Source: DATEGZ01 sp035519535
Lineage (GTDB): Bacteria > Acidobacteriota > Vicinamibacteria > Vicinamibacterales > SCN-69-37
Direction: 5' to 3'
Length of the DNA stretch: 13,868 nucleotides
NCBI GenBank assembly: GCA_035519535.1
Contig: DATIWF010000142.1
Span: 1 to 13,868, forward strand
Part shown: one piece after another, positions 1 through 8,113 of the stretch
Layout of the letters: every line of letters begins with the position of its first letter
Numbering within the stretch: the stretch's first letter is position 1
Notes under the pieces: generated by a model
What the model saw: the letters and a program-made list of their open reading frames with translations, nothing else
Database searches by the model: none
Told to the model about the DNA's origin: nothing
Position numbers and translations under genes: made by a program

Positions 1-1864
1 GCGTGTTGTCCCAGCGCATCCGCGACGCGGGCGACGGCGCAAAGAAATGCACCGGCGCGGTATCCGCCTTCACCGCGCGGATCTGCCAATGCGGCGAGAC
101 GTCATCAAGAATCCAGAAGCGTCGTCCTGCGCGCGCCGAAGAAAACGGAGCCCCTCGAAATCCTCGACGTCGAGTACGCGCCGATTCCAATGGAGCCGTT
201 TCGCGAGCCGCCGGGCGCGGAAGCGGCGACTTCTCGCGATACGCCGCGAAATCCTGCCAGACTCGAGCGATCACCGCGGGATCGATGACCCGCGTCTCCG
301 TCTTCGCCGGATCCTTGACCGACGACAGCACGAGTGACACCGTGCCGCACTGCGGTCCGATCGCCATCGGGTCGAACGCGTAGAATCCCTCGTCCACGGC
401 GTCGCTTGCGGACACGCGCGCGCGGATCCTGAAGGGATGAACGGGCGCAATCTCCGTCTTCCCGCAGAGCACGCGCATGCGTGAGAACCCGGGACCCAGA
501 TGCTTGATGGGCGGAATCGAGGCGCCCTGCGTCGAGGCCGCGCCTCGCGCGAACTTCATCCAGAAGCTCTCGGCCTGTTTCGGCGTCGCACGGATGAACA
601 GCACCGGCGGCGACTGCGAGACATATTCTGACCACTCGCCGAAGTCGGTCACCGCGCGCAAGCCGCTCAACGTGTCGTTGGCGCCGCCCGTGCGTCCCTG
701 CTGCGACTCCGCACTGGCCAGCAGGGCCGGCGTGATGAACAGGATGTCGAAGTCCGACGACGAACTGGCATAGGGCGACAGGCTGAATCCGCGTGCCGAG
801 GCGGGTTCGACCGGCAGCGCCTTCGAAGGCTCGACCGGCAGGCGCGCAGCGCTCGGCGGCGCGGCGGCTGCCAGGCTCTTCTCCGCCGATGCCACCGCAG
901 CGCAGATGGCGGGCGCCCGCACCACGCGTACCTGCGCGCTTGCCCTGCGCCTGTCGACGGGCCCGATCGCGGCGTCCGTGTCAGGCATCGACGTCAGCCC
1001 AACCGCCGGGCCGTCGCCCGCGAAGACGGGTCCGCCGGCCGACGAGGCCGCCAGTGCGAAGTCGGTGTCAATGACGTCCGCGCCCAGCGCCACCACGCCA
1101 CCGGATGTCGCGCTCTTCACACCGAGGAACGGCACCTCGATCGTCACGAGGTCCTGCGTGCTCGCGACGGTTGTCACGACCGCCGCTCCGCAGGCCAACG
1201 GCACCGGCTGCGCGCTGGTCATCGCCGCGGGATCGATCTGCACGACGGCGACGTCATGCTCCGGGTCGGTGGCGAGCACGCGTCCGGCCACTTTCTCGGT
1301 CGGCGAGAGCTGGACTTCGACGGACGTCGCGTCGCCGATTCCAGACTGGCTGGTCGCCACGAGCCCCGTGCCGCTGACGATGAAGCCGGCGGAATGGCGG
1401 TGTTCGGTCCAGAGGGCGACGACGCTGCCCTGCCATTTGGCGAGGAGCGACGCGGCCGGCCGCTCCTCCGCCGGCGTGGCCGTCGCCTCCATGGCCGCGG
1501 CGGCGGGACCGACCTCCGCGTTGGCCGCCGTGAGCTCCAGCGTGGTGTCGCGCCCGGCGACGATGTCCACGATTTGGGTCCAGTCGTACGCCCGTCCCCG
1601 CAGCACCGCGGGTCGATCCGATTCGACCGTGTAGCTGCCGGGGCGCAAACGGACCTCAGCGGTGCCGTCCGGCCGGGTCACGACGCGCAACGGCACCGTC
1701 GTCGACGGGTTGTCGCTGACGAGCAGCGCGTGGCGCGCAACCGGCTCTGGCCGCTGGTCGGCATCGACGACGGAGATCTTGATGTGCAGAACGCTCGTGC
1801 CCTGCGTCGCGTCGCCCTGATTCGCGGCCAGCGCAAGCGACGCGAACGCGACCACGCGAAGCAT
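1..1864 (-). CDS. Secreted trypsin-fold (S1C/HtrA-like) protein with N-terminal carboxypeptidase-regulatory-like domain; 3' end outside window
   Basis: The frame opens with ATG at 1864 (an in-frame TGA lies just upstream) and stays open to position 1, giving at least 621 residues. Residues 1-20 resemble a signal peptide (MLRVVAFASLALAANQ). Residues 24-115 look like a beta-sandwich of the carboxypeptidase-regulatory/CnaB type. Residues 140-300 follow the trypsin-like peptidase fold, with a conserved Asp in DPEHDVAVV (D204) and a GGPVF turn near 277. The usual catalytic Ser aligns with Ala276 (SSAGGP), and no TNxHV-type His is seen (VATSQSGIG at 170-177), so proteolytic activity is doubtful. 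Residues 370-540 form a further globular region ending in VWQDFAAYR. It starts 57 bp after the GH54 gene on the same strand, so co-transcription is plausible. No clear Shine-Dalgarno is seen. Past residue about 548 codon use is anomalous, and residues 580-621 (RRFWILDDVSP...) resemble the C-terminal part of sortilin/VPS10-type propeller proteins. The true 3' end is therefore uncertain. Confidence 0.7.
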   Translation of the reverse strand, partial: MLRVVAFASLALAANQGDATQGTSVLHIKISVVDADQRPEPVARHALLVSDNPSTTVPLRVVTRPDGTAEVRLRPGSYTVESDRPAVLRGRAYDWTQIVDIVAGRDTTLELTAANAEVGPAAAAMEATATPAEERPAASLLAKWQGSVVALWTEHRHSAGFIVSGTGLVATSQSGIGDATSVEVQLSPTEKVAGRVLATDPEHDVAVVQIDPAAMTSAQPVPLACGAAVVTTVASTQDLVTIEVPFLGVKSATSGGVVALGADVIDTDFALAASSAGGPVFAGDGPAVGLTSMPDTDAAIGPVDRRRASAQVRVVRAPAICAAVASAEKSLAAAAPPSAARLPVEPSKALPVEPASARGFSLSPYASSSSDFDILFITPALLASAESQQGRTGGANDTLSGLRAVTDFGEWSEYVSQSPPVLFIRATPKQAESFWMKFARGAASTQGASIPPIKHLGPGFSRMRVLCGKTEIAPVHPFRIRARVSASDAVDEGFYAFDPMAIGPQCGTVSLVLSSVKDPAKTETRVIDPAVIARVWQDFAAYREKSPLPRPAARETAPLESARTRRRGFRGAPFSSARAGRRFWILDDVSPHWQIRAVKADTAPVHFFAPSPASRMRWDNT

Positions 1865-1921
1865 GACTCAATCGTCGCTGCCGGATGCGGTCGTGTCAAC
1901 GTCCAGAGCATCGCGCGGACC

Positions 1922-4900
1922 TCACCGCCCGCTGGTGATCCTCGCGTACTTGTTCGGTGCGCCGGGCGTTGGCGCGCTCGTCGCGACCGGCGCGCCGCTG
2001 GCGTGCGCGCGGCTCAATGCCGCGGTGAGCGTGATGCCGGTGCCGGAGACCTGCGCTCCGGCCGCATGCGCGAGCGTGAGCGGCGCGGCGAGTGTGATCG
2101 TGGCCGCGGTCGGCGCGCCGCCTCTGCCGCCGCCTCGGCCCCCGGCGCTCGAGAGAACCACGGCCGCCTCCGCGTTCGCGCCGCTGCCGATCGTGATCGG
2201 CTGGCCAGCGCTGAAGCCCGCCACCGTGGCAACCGTGATCATCGTCGCACCCGCGGCCGCGTCGGCGCTCACGGTGGTGGCGCCGGCCGTGCCTACCGAC
2301 GCGATGACGGCCGTCTCGGCGTCCGCGCCCGTGTCGACGATGATCGTGTGGCCGACGGCGAAGTCTGCCACGCTCGCCACCTTGATATTGGTCGCGCCCG
2401 CCGCCGACCCGGCCGGCATCGTCGTCGCGATCTGCGTCAGGAAGTCCGTGCAGTTGCTGTCCGTGTCGGCGCCGTCGGGAAAGCGGCCCGTACTTCGATT
2501 GACTCCGAAGCCGCCACCCGCGCCGCCACCACCCGCACGGCCCGGCCCTGAGCCTGTCGAAGGGACGGGCGCGCGGCACCCGCTCTGCCCCGCTCCCGAG
2601 GTGGCTTGATATCCCTCGGCGGCCCATGGATCGACGAGGCCGCCGTAGTTGAGGGTGTCCACAACGAGGCCGCTCGCGTCACGCAGCACGATACTGCCGG
2701 CGCCCGCCGACAACGCTGGACCGCCAAACCACTGGTCCGGCGCCTTTCTCGCCGAAGCTTCAGCGGAGGCGGACCCTTGATAGCCCGCGGTTGTCACGCG
2801 CTCGTCGCGGACGACCGCGTCGATCGCATGGTCATTCGTCAAGGGACGATCCAGCGTGATGCCGGAGCCGAGCGCCTGAACGGGCTCGTTGCTCGAGTGC
2901 GCAAACGCCGTCGCGGGCGAAATACTGATTCCCGTTCCGCGGTCGCTGAACGGCATGTTCGACGCGTGGTCGAACTTCAGCTTCTCGGCGATCGCCACAC
3001 CCGTCCCGTTCGCGCCAGCCGTCCCGACCGCGGTGACCGTGACCCACTCGACGCCGTGGCCCACGCTCGCGATGTCCAATCTGATCCTGTCGCCGGCCGA
3101 AATGTTGTCGACAGCCGTTACCCTGAGCGTGCTCGAACCGGCGGGCGCCGCCGCGGCGAGGCGGCCCTGCGTGCCTGGCTTGCCGACGGCCGTCACCGTC
3201 GCGATTTCGAACTTCTCGATCGTTCTGGCGACGACCGGGTACATCGCGCCGTAGCCGAGCGCAACCTTCTCGCCGACGACGAATCCGGCCACGCTCGTGA
3301 CGGGCACGCTGGTCGAGCCGGCGGGGAGCGTCATCACCGGACCGTCCGGCAGCGGCTGCCAGATCGTGGTGCCGTTCGCGGCGGGCGTCCCGATGCCGGC
3401 GACCGTGCGGGCCTCCGTGCCGGACCCGGTGTCGACGACGATCGAATCGCCGACGGTCATGCCGGTCGTGGATCTCACGTGAATGGTGGTCTCGCCCTTG
3501 CGGGCCGCGGCGGCGAGGCCCGAGTTGGAGAGACCGAGCAGGTAGAAACCGCCGGCCGCGAGCTTCGTCCCGGCGGGGATCTTCACCGTCGAGGAGATGA
3601 CTTGCTGGATCCCGTGCGCGGTGAGCGTCCAGTTGGACAGGTCGACGGCGGCCTCACCCGCTCGTCCAGAGTTGTAGAGCTCGATGAACGAGTTGGTCGA
3701 GTTGGCGGGCGCGCCCGCGGCGACCTGGAATTCGTTGATCTTGATCGGAAAGACGTTGCGCACTTTCTCTGCCGCACTCTCGGAGTGTCTGGCGCCGGTC
3801 GCATCCGTCCACCGGGCGCTGCCGACAATGTCGCCATTCCAGGCGGTCGGCCCCGACGTGATCTCGAAGGTCGCGCTGACGCTCGAACCCGGCGGAACTG
3901 ACGTGAACGAAGACGGGCCGCGCACGACTGACCTCCATCGCGCGGGCACGACGAGGCTCAACTCGCCATCCGGCACGGCGCCGCCTGTGGTGTTCGTGAA
4001 CGTCACGGTGACGTCCTGCGACGACCCGGGCGCAAACGTCTGCACGCCCGGCGGCATCGTGGTGGCCAGTGCAGGCGCGACATTCACCGCCGCCACGTCG
4101 TACCTCGCCGCGACGACGTTGGCCTGAATCAGCTGATCGGTCGCGTCGGTCGGAAACGTCCCGGCGGCCGTCATCGCGCCTTCGTAGAAGGTGCCCTGCG
4201 ATCCGTTGCTGTTGTCGCCGCCGTTGCCGAGCAGGATCGCGCCCTGCTTGCGCATCGGGTCGTAGCTGGCGTCAACGCGCGGGCCGTCGAACATCACGCG
4301 AAGCGCGCCGCGTTGCGCGTCGCCGCCCAGCGACGTCCAGTGATGGGGTTCGCCCTTGGCCATCGCGGTCACGAATCGCCACGTGATGTTCGGCAGGTCC
4401 GGACACGCCTTGGTTCGATCGGCGTTCACGCAGCCGACGAGGTTGTTCTCCTGGTCGGTCATCACCCACGGCCCGGGCGGCGGCCCGTGGTACCACGCGC
4501 CGGCGTTGCCGAAGTACGTCGTCTCCATCGTGCCGTTGCCGTCGTCGCGGCTGTCGGTCTCGGCGTTGCCGTAGTCGAAGCAGCAGCCGGAGTTGTAGTG
4601 GTGGCCGTTGATCACCCAGTACTGCCCCTCGGCCTGGTCGTCGACGGCCGTGCCCCGCGGATCGTCGTTGCGGAGGCCCATGCCCGGCTCGATGAAGACG
4701 CCGTAGACCTTGTGGCCCATGATCGTCACGGGCGCCATGTCGGCCAGCGGCAGGTTGTTGAATCCGCCCATGGCCGGACCGCTGAATCCGCCGCGCGGCG
4801 CCTGCGTCAGATCGTTGCGGCTGGCGGACTGATCGTAGATGGTCGTGATCCAGCAATACGTGTTGGCGCAGAACGCGTCCTGCGCGGCCGCGTCGGCGTA

Positions 4901-5182
4901 CCCGCCCGCGTCCAGGCCGGCCTGGACGACGCCGATGTCGAGGGTCTTGCCGTCGGACTGGCGCAGCACCCGGTAGAGCGGGCCGTTGTAGCCAGCGTAG
5001 AGCGCGCGCGTCGTGCTGTGCGCGGCGACGCACGGATCGCCCGCGGCGGCGTAGATGTCACACGGGCCCTGCGGCCTGGGGGGTGGCGTGCCGCGTCGCC
5101 CCGCGCCCTGCGTGGCCATCGTGGCAGCCGCGCCGCTGAGGGTTGTCAGGACGGCCACCAAGGCGGTGAGTCTTCGAGTCAT
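1922..5182 (-). CDS. Secreted GH54 alpha-L-arabinofuranosidase with NEW3 and module-interrupted lamin-tail domains
   Basis: This 1086-residue protein would remove alpha-L-arabinofuranosyl side chains from extracellular arabinan or arabinoxylan. Residues 1-25 are a signal peptide (MTRRLTALVAVLTTLSGAAA). Residues 39-365 match the GH54 catalytic beta-sandwich of fungal AbfB: GPCDIYAAAGDPCVAAHSTT, then YDQS, the vicinal cysteines C200-C201 in NSGCCFDYGNAE, PGPWVMTDQEN (E245, the expected nucleophile) and GGDNSN (D323, the expected acid/base), then GTFYEGAMT. The E-to-D spacing (78) is close to that of AbfB (76). The CBM42 arabinose-binding domain usual in fungal GH54 enzymes is absent. Instead residues 366-475 look like an NPCBM-associated NEW3 domain, and 478-1076 form a lamin-tail domain interrupted by repeated AGxTxIxVxSVxxF modules. 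A GAGG Shine-Dalgarno lies 6 nt before the ATG. The gene starts 90 bp after the kinase gene on the same strand. GH54 is confident; substrate is inferred from the family. Confidence 0.9.
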   Translation of the reverse strand: MTRRLTALVAVLTTLSGAAATMATQGAGRRGTPPPRPQGPCDIYAAAGDPCVAAHSTTRALYAGYNGPLYRVLRQSDGKTLDIGVVQAGLDAGGYADAAAQDAFCANTYCWITTIYDQSASRNDLTQAPRGGFSGPAMGGFNNLPLADMAPVTIMGHKVYGVFIEPGMGLRNDDPRGTAVDDQAEGQYWVINGHHYNSGCCFDYGNAETDSRDDGNGTMETTYFGNAGAWYHGPPPGPWVMTDQENNLVGCVNADRTKACPDLPNITWRFVTAMAKGEPHHWTSLGGDAQRGALRVMFDGPRVDASYDPMRKQGAILLGNGGDNSNGSQGTFYEGAMTAAGTFPTDATDQLIQANVVAARYDVAAVNVAPALATTMPPGVQTFAPGSSQDVTVTFTNTTGGAVPDGELSLVVPARWRSVVRGPSSFTSVPPGSSVSATFEITSGPTAWNGDIVGSARWTDATGARHSESAAEKVRNVFPIKINEFQVAAGAPANSTNSFIELYNSGRAGEAAVDLSNWTLTAHGIQQVISSTVKIPAGTKLAAGGFYLLGLSNSGLAAAARKGETTIHVRSTTGMTVGDSIVVDTGSGTEARTVAGIGTPAANGTTIWQPLPDGPVMTLPAGSTSVPVTSVAGFVVGEKVALGYGAMYPVVARTIEKFEIATVTAVGKPGTQGRLAAAAPAGSSTLRVTAVDNISAGDRIRLDIASVGHGVEWVTVTAVGTAGANGTGVAIAEKLKFDHASNMPFSDRGTGISISPATAFAHSSNEPVQALGSGITLDRPLTNDHAIDAVVRDERVTTAGYQGSASAEASARKAPDQWFGGPALSAGAGSIVLRDASGLVVDTLNYGGLVDPWAAEGYQATSGAGQSGCRAPVPSTGSGPGRAGGGGAGGGFGVNRSTGRFPDGADTDSNCTDFLTQIATTMPAGSAAGATNIKVASVADFAVGHTIIVDTGADAETAVIASVGTAGATTVSADAAAGATMITVATVAGFSAGQPITIGSGANAEAAVVLSSAGGRGGGRGGAPTAATITLAAPLTLAHAAGAQVSGTGITLTAALSRAHASGAPVATSAPTPGAPNKYARITSGR
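2546..2564. repeat. Dispersed imperfect-palindromic 19-mer inside the GH54 gene
   Basis: The plus strand reads CCCTGAGCCTGTCGAAGGG, with CCCT/AGGG outer arms. This matches from memory a short dispersed repeat found in many unrelated high-GC bacterial genomes. It sits in frame in the Gly/Pro-rich linker of the lamin-tail region and encodes part of VPSTGSGPG (residues 873-881). The linker position and low-complexity translation fit an insertion that the protein tolerates. Only one copy is seen in this window. Confidence 0.55.
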
Positions 5183-5234
5183 CGTGGGCCTCGTCGCGAC
5201 GTGGAAGGTAGCACAGGCGGACCGACGCAGCCGC

Positions 5235-5250
5235 GCCGGCGGCCGCCGGC
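5235..5250. repeat. 16-bp perfect GC palindrome between kinase and GH54 genes
   Basis: GCCGGCGGCCGCCGGC is a perfect palindrome in the 90-bp gap after the kinase stop (5273) and before the GH54 start (5182). A direct repeat of CCGCGCCGGC flanks it at 5231-5240 and 5260-5269. It could form a transcript hairpin that attenuates or ends kinase transcription, but no U-tract follows on the minus strand, so a classical intrinsic terminator is not supported. Confidence 0.35.
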
Positions 5251-5272
5251 ATGAACCCGCCGCGCCGGCCGG

Positions 5273-7942
5273 CTACTGCCGCAGGCCGGCCCAGTTGAAG
5301 ATCAAGTTGATCGGCGGAGTCGGCGCGTCCTCGAGGACAAGATTCACAAGAAAGCGGCCGTCGGGGCCCACCGAGTAGGACGAGCCTGCTCGCAGCGCAA
5401 AGAGCGTCGCCGGCGCGCCGCGCTCGACCATCCCGTTTGCCAATAGCGTCACCGGCACGGCCATCAGATGGTTGTCGCGCGAGAGGTAGAACACCTCGCG
5501 GCCGTCACGACCCCACTCGGGCGCGGCCCCGCCCTCGGATGAGATGCGAAAGGCCCTGCCCGGTCCGGGGAACGGGCGGACGTAGATCTCCGGTCCCGTG
5601 CCGTCATTCGATTGAAAGGCGATCCAGTGGGCGTCTGGCGAGAACCGGCCGGCGATCTCATCGGCTGGATCCGCGGAGACGGCAAACGGCTTGCGATCGT
5701 CGCCGGCAACAGGCAGCGCCCAGATGTCCCGCTGCACCTCCTGGTGGAACTGCACGGTCACCAGGGCGAAGCGGTTGTCGCGCGACCAGTCGTTCATCGT
5801 CTTGTTGTCGGCCGATTCCATGAGCGGCGATTCCGCGCCGTCGGCGCCAAACGATTTTACGAAGAGGTCGTAGAAGCCGCCGCCGCGCCTTGAGGACTGG
5901 AAGGCGATTCGCGTGCCGTCCGGCGTCCACACGGGATACAGCGCGTTGTTCTGGTTCGACGTGAATCGCTGCATCACGCCATGGGCCTGATTCTCGATGG
6001 TCCAGATGCTGGTCTGACCGCTGAGGCGACGCACCAGCGCGATCGTGCGGCCGTCTGGCGACAAGCGCGGGGACGCCGCCAGCACGAGCTCGGCCGTGTC
6101 GATGTCGCCAATCGTCGAAATCGTCCGGCCGCTCCGATCGAGCCACGTCAATTGATGCGGCGGCAGGACCGCCTTGCGGTACGCGAGCACCCCCGAAGCC
6201 GAGGTGGCGACAGCCACGGCTCCAAAGACGTTACGGACCTGTAGAACCTGATCGGCAATGAAGACGGGTTTGCCGATCGGTTCCCAGCGGGCGAGATCCA
6301 CGCGCTGGGCGTATAACGTGTCGGCCAGCCCGAACACGATCCAGTATGGCGGCAGGAAGCTCGGGGCCGTATCGGCCACCACCACGCGCTTGGCATCGAG
6401 CGAATCGAGCGACCCCAGATACAGACCCTGAACATCCGGCGGCCCGGCGGCCAGGTACAGAAAATGTCTTCCGTCCGGAAGGAAGAGCGGGAACCGATGA
6501 CCGACCTGCGGCGGCACGAGGCGCGTGGCCGGCACAGGCGCGCTGCCGCTCGAGAGGCGCGAGATCGGCGCCGCATTTGCCGGCGCGTGCAGCACGACGC
6601 CCGCGCTGTTCCACGAGGCGCCGAAACCGCCGCCGGGCAAATCCTGGCGCGCGCGAGGCGCGCCGCCGCCCACGTCGACCTCCTGCATCACTCCTCCGCG
6701 GACAAACAGCACCGACCGGCCGTCGCCTGGCCAGTTCACCGACAGCGCGCCTTCCGTGCCGTCGATCGCGTGCGCATCGTCGCGGCTGAGCTGGCGAATC
6801 CAGATGCGCGACTTACCCCCGGTGATCGCAAGATACGCAATCGTCTGTCCGTCGGGCGACAGCGCGAACGCGGGGGCGCCGGGCGTGAAGAACGGCGGCG
6901 TCACCACCTCCACACGGAGCTCCGGCTGAGGCGCGTCGGCGCTTCGCCGGCTGGCGATCGTGGTTAGCAGTGCGACGACGAGCGCCGCTGTCGCGAGCGC
7001 CCAGAGCCAGCGCTCGCGTCCGATTGACGGCCGCACGGCGGGTTCGGGCGCGGCGGCCGGTCCGGATGCCGCGTCCTCAATCTCGAGGCGCGCGTCGGCG
7101 ATGTCGTGCAGCCGCTTGTCGCGGTCGCGCTCCAGGCAGCGACGCAGGAGCGTGCGGATCGACGCCGGGGTCGACGCTGGGAGCGCCGACCAATCCGGAT
7201 CGGTCTTCAGCACTTCGGCAATCGTGTCGGTCACGTCCGCGCCGCGAAACAAGCGGCGGCCGGCGAGCATCTCGTAGAGCACGACGCCGAACGACCAGAC
7301 GTCGGCGCGCTTGTCGACCGTCTTGCCCCTCGCCTGCTCGGGCGCCATGTAGGCGGCCGTGCCGAGAATGACGCCCGTCATCGTCGCGCGATTCGTGAGC
7401 GTCGGGGAGTTCTCCGAGTCGGGGCTCGATCCGCCGGCCGGCTCGAGCGCTTTTGCCAGGCCGAAGTCCAGGACTTTGACCGCACCGTTGTCCTGAACCT
7501 TGATGTTCGCGGGCTTCAGATCGCGATGGACGATGCCGTGGGCGTGGGCGACCTCGAGCGCGAGCGCGATCTGCCGGGCGATCGCCAGCGCTTCGCGCGG
7601 CGCGAGCGGCCCGTGCGCGAGGCGTTCAGCGAGCGTCGGACCCTCGATCAGCTCGAGGACCAGCGCACGCGTGACGGCCTCCGACGGGCCTGACGCGCCG
7701 GCCGTCGAACCCTCCTCGAACCCGTAGATCTGCCCGATGTTCGGATGGTTCAACGCCGCCAGCACCTGGGCTTCGCGGCGGAAGCGCGCGAGCCGATCCG
7801 GAGCCGCCGCGACGCCGGCGGGCAGAACTTTCAGGGCGACGTCGCGGTTGAGCCGGGTGTCGCGGGCGCGATAGACCTCGCCCATGCCGCCCTCGCCCAG
7901 CTTGGCCACGCACTCGTAGGGCCCGATCGTTCGACCGATCAC
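5273..7942 (-). CDS. Membrane-anchored Ser/Thr protein kinase with C-terminal PD40/WD40-like beta-propeller
   Basis: From the GTG at 7942 the protein has 889 residues. Residues 9-290 are a complete Hanks-type kinase: glycine loop KLGEGGMGEV (14-23), Lys38 in VALKVLP, HRDLKPANIKV (D141), DFGLAK (D159), and APEQARG (E202). All catalytic residues are present, so it should be active on the cytoplasmic side. Residues 311-331 (WLWALATAALVVALLTTIA) are a single transmembrane helix. The rest is a periplasmic propeller with repeated SPDG or TPDG motifs (FALSPDGQTIAYL, RLSPDGRTIALV, VWTPDGTRIAFQS, RFSPDAHWIAFQS), as in many acidobacterial PknB-like kinases. The start follows the family pattern M-IGRTIGPYE. 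The frame extends upstream to ATG 8071, but those 43 codons have clearly lower GC3 and no family similarity. A possible -10 (TAGAAC, minus strand, 8094-8089) lies in an AT-rich patch upstream. It follows the VWA gene on the same strand. Confidence 0.92.
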   Translation of the reverse strand: MIGRTIGPYECVAKLGEGGMGEVYRARDTRLNRDVALKVLPAGVAAAPDRLARFRREAQVLAALNHPNIGQIYGFEEGSTAGASGPSEAVTRALVLELIEGPTLAERLAHGPLAPREALAIARQIALALEVAHAHGIVHRDLKPANIKVQDNGAVKVLDFGLAKALEPAGGSSPDSENSPTLTNRATMTGVILGTAAYMAPEQARGKTVDKRADVWSFGVVLYEMLAGRRLFRGADVTDTIAEVLKTDPDWSALPASTPASIRTLLRRCLERDRDKRLHDIADARLEIEDAASGPAAAPEPAVRPSIGRERWLWALATAALVVALLTTIASRRSADAPQPELRVEVVTPPFFTPGAPAFALSPDGQTIAYLAITGGKSRIWIRQLSRDDAHAIDGTEGALSVNWPGDGRSVLFVRGGVMQEVDVGGGAPRARQDLPGGGFGASWNSAGVVLHAPANAAPISRLSSGSAPVPATRLVPPQVGHRFPLFLPDGRHFLYLAAGPPDVQGLYLGSLDSLDAKRVVVADTAPSFLPPYWIVFGLADTLYAQRVDLARWEPIGKPVFIADQVLQVRNVFGAVAVATSASGVLAYRKAVLPPHQLTWLDRSGRTISTIGDIDTAELVLAASPRLSPDGRTIALVRRLSGQTSIWTIENQAHGVMQRFTSNQNNALYPVWTPDGTRIAFQSSRRGGGFYDLFVKSFGADGAESPLMESADNKTMNDWSRDNRFALVTVQFHQEVQRDIWALPVAGDDRKPFAVSADPADEIAGRFSPDAHWIAFQSNDGTGPEIYVRPFPGPGRAFRISSEGGAAPEWGRDGREVFYLSRDNHLMAVPVTLLANGMVERGAPATLFALRAGSSYSVGPDGRFLVNLVLEDAPTPPINLIFNWAGLRQ

Positions 7943-8113
7943 GTGTGCGCAGATAGTGAGGCAAGTGCGCCGACTCGCGCAACTCGGCCGGGCGGCGCCC
8001 TTGCCTGGCCGCTCACGTCGTATGGAAGGACTTGGCGCCTGGCCGTCGGATGGATTGAGTCGCACGCCCACACGCGCGCGGCGATTTCGTTCTAATCTGA
8101 AATAGCGGGATAG

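Noticed and set aside
121..285. Plus-strand stretch reading VVLRAPKKTEPLEILDVEYA
   Set aside because: It looks protein-like but has no start or flanking coding support and ends quickly; probably the mirror of the anomalous minus-strand segment.
1256..2551. Long plus-strand open frame (431 codons), with similar ones at 2606-3901 and 4313-5254
   Set aside because: Arg-rich translations without domains, antisense to the GH54 and trypsin-fold genes; they stay open only because of high GC.
7943..8071. 43-codon N-terminal extension of the kinase from ATG 8071
   Set aside because: GC3 is well below the body of the gene and relatives start at the IGRTIGPYE block; GTG 7942 is preferred.
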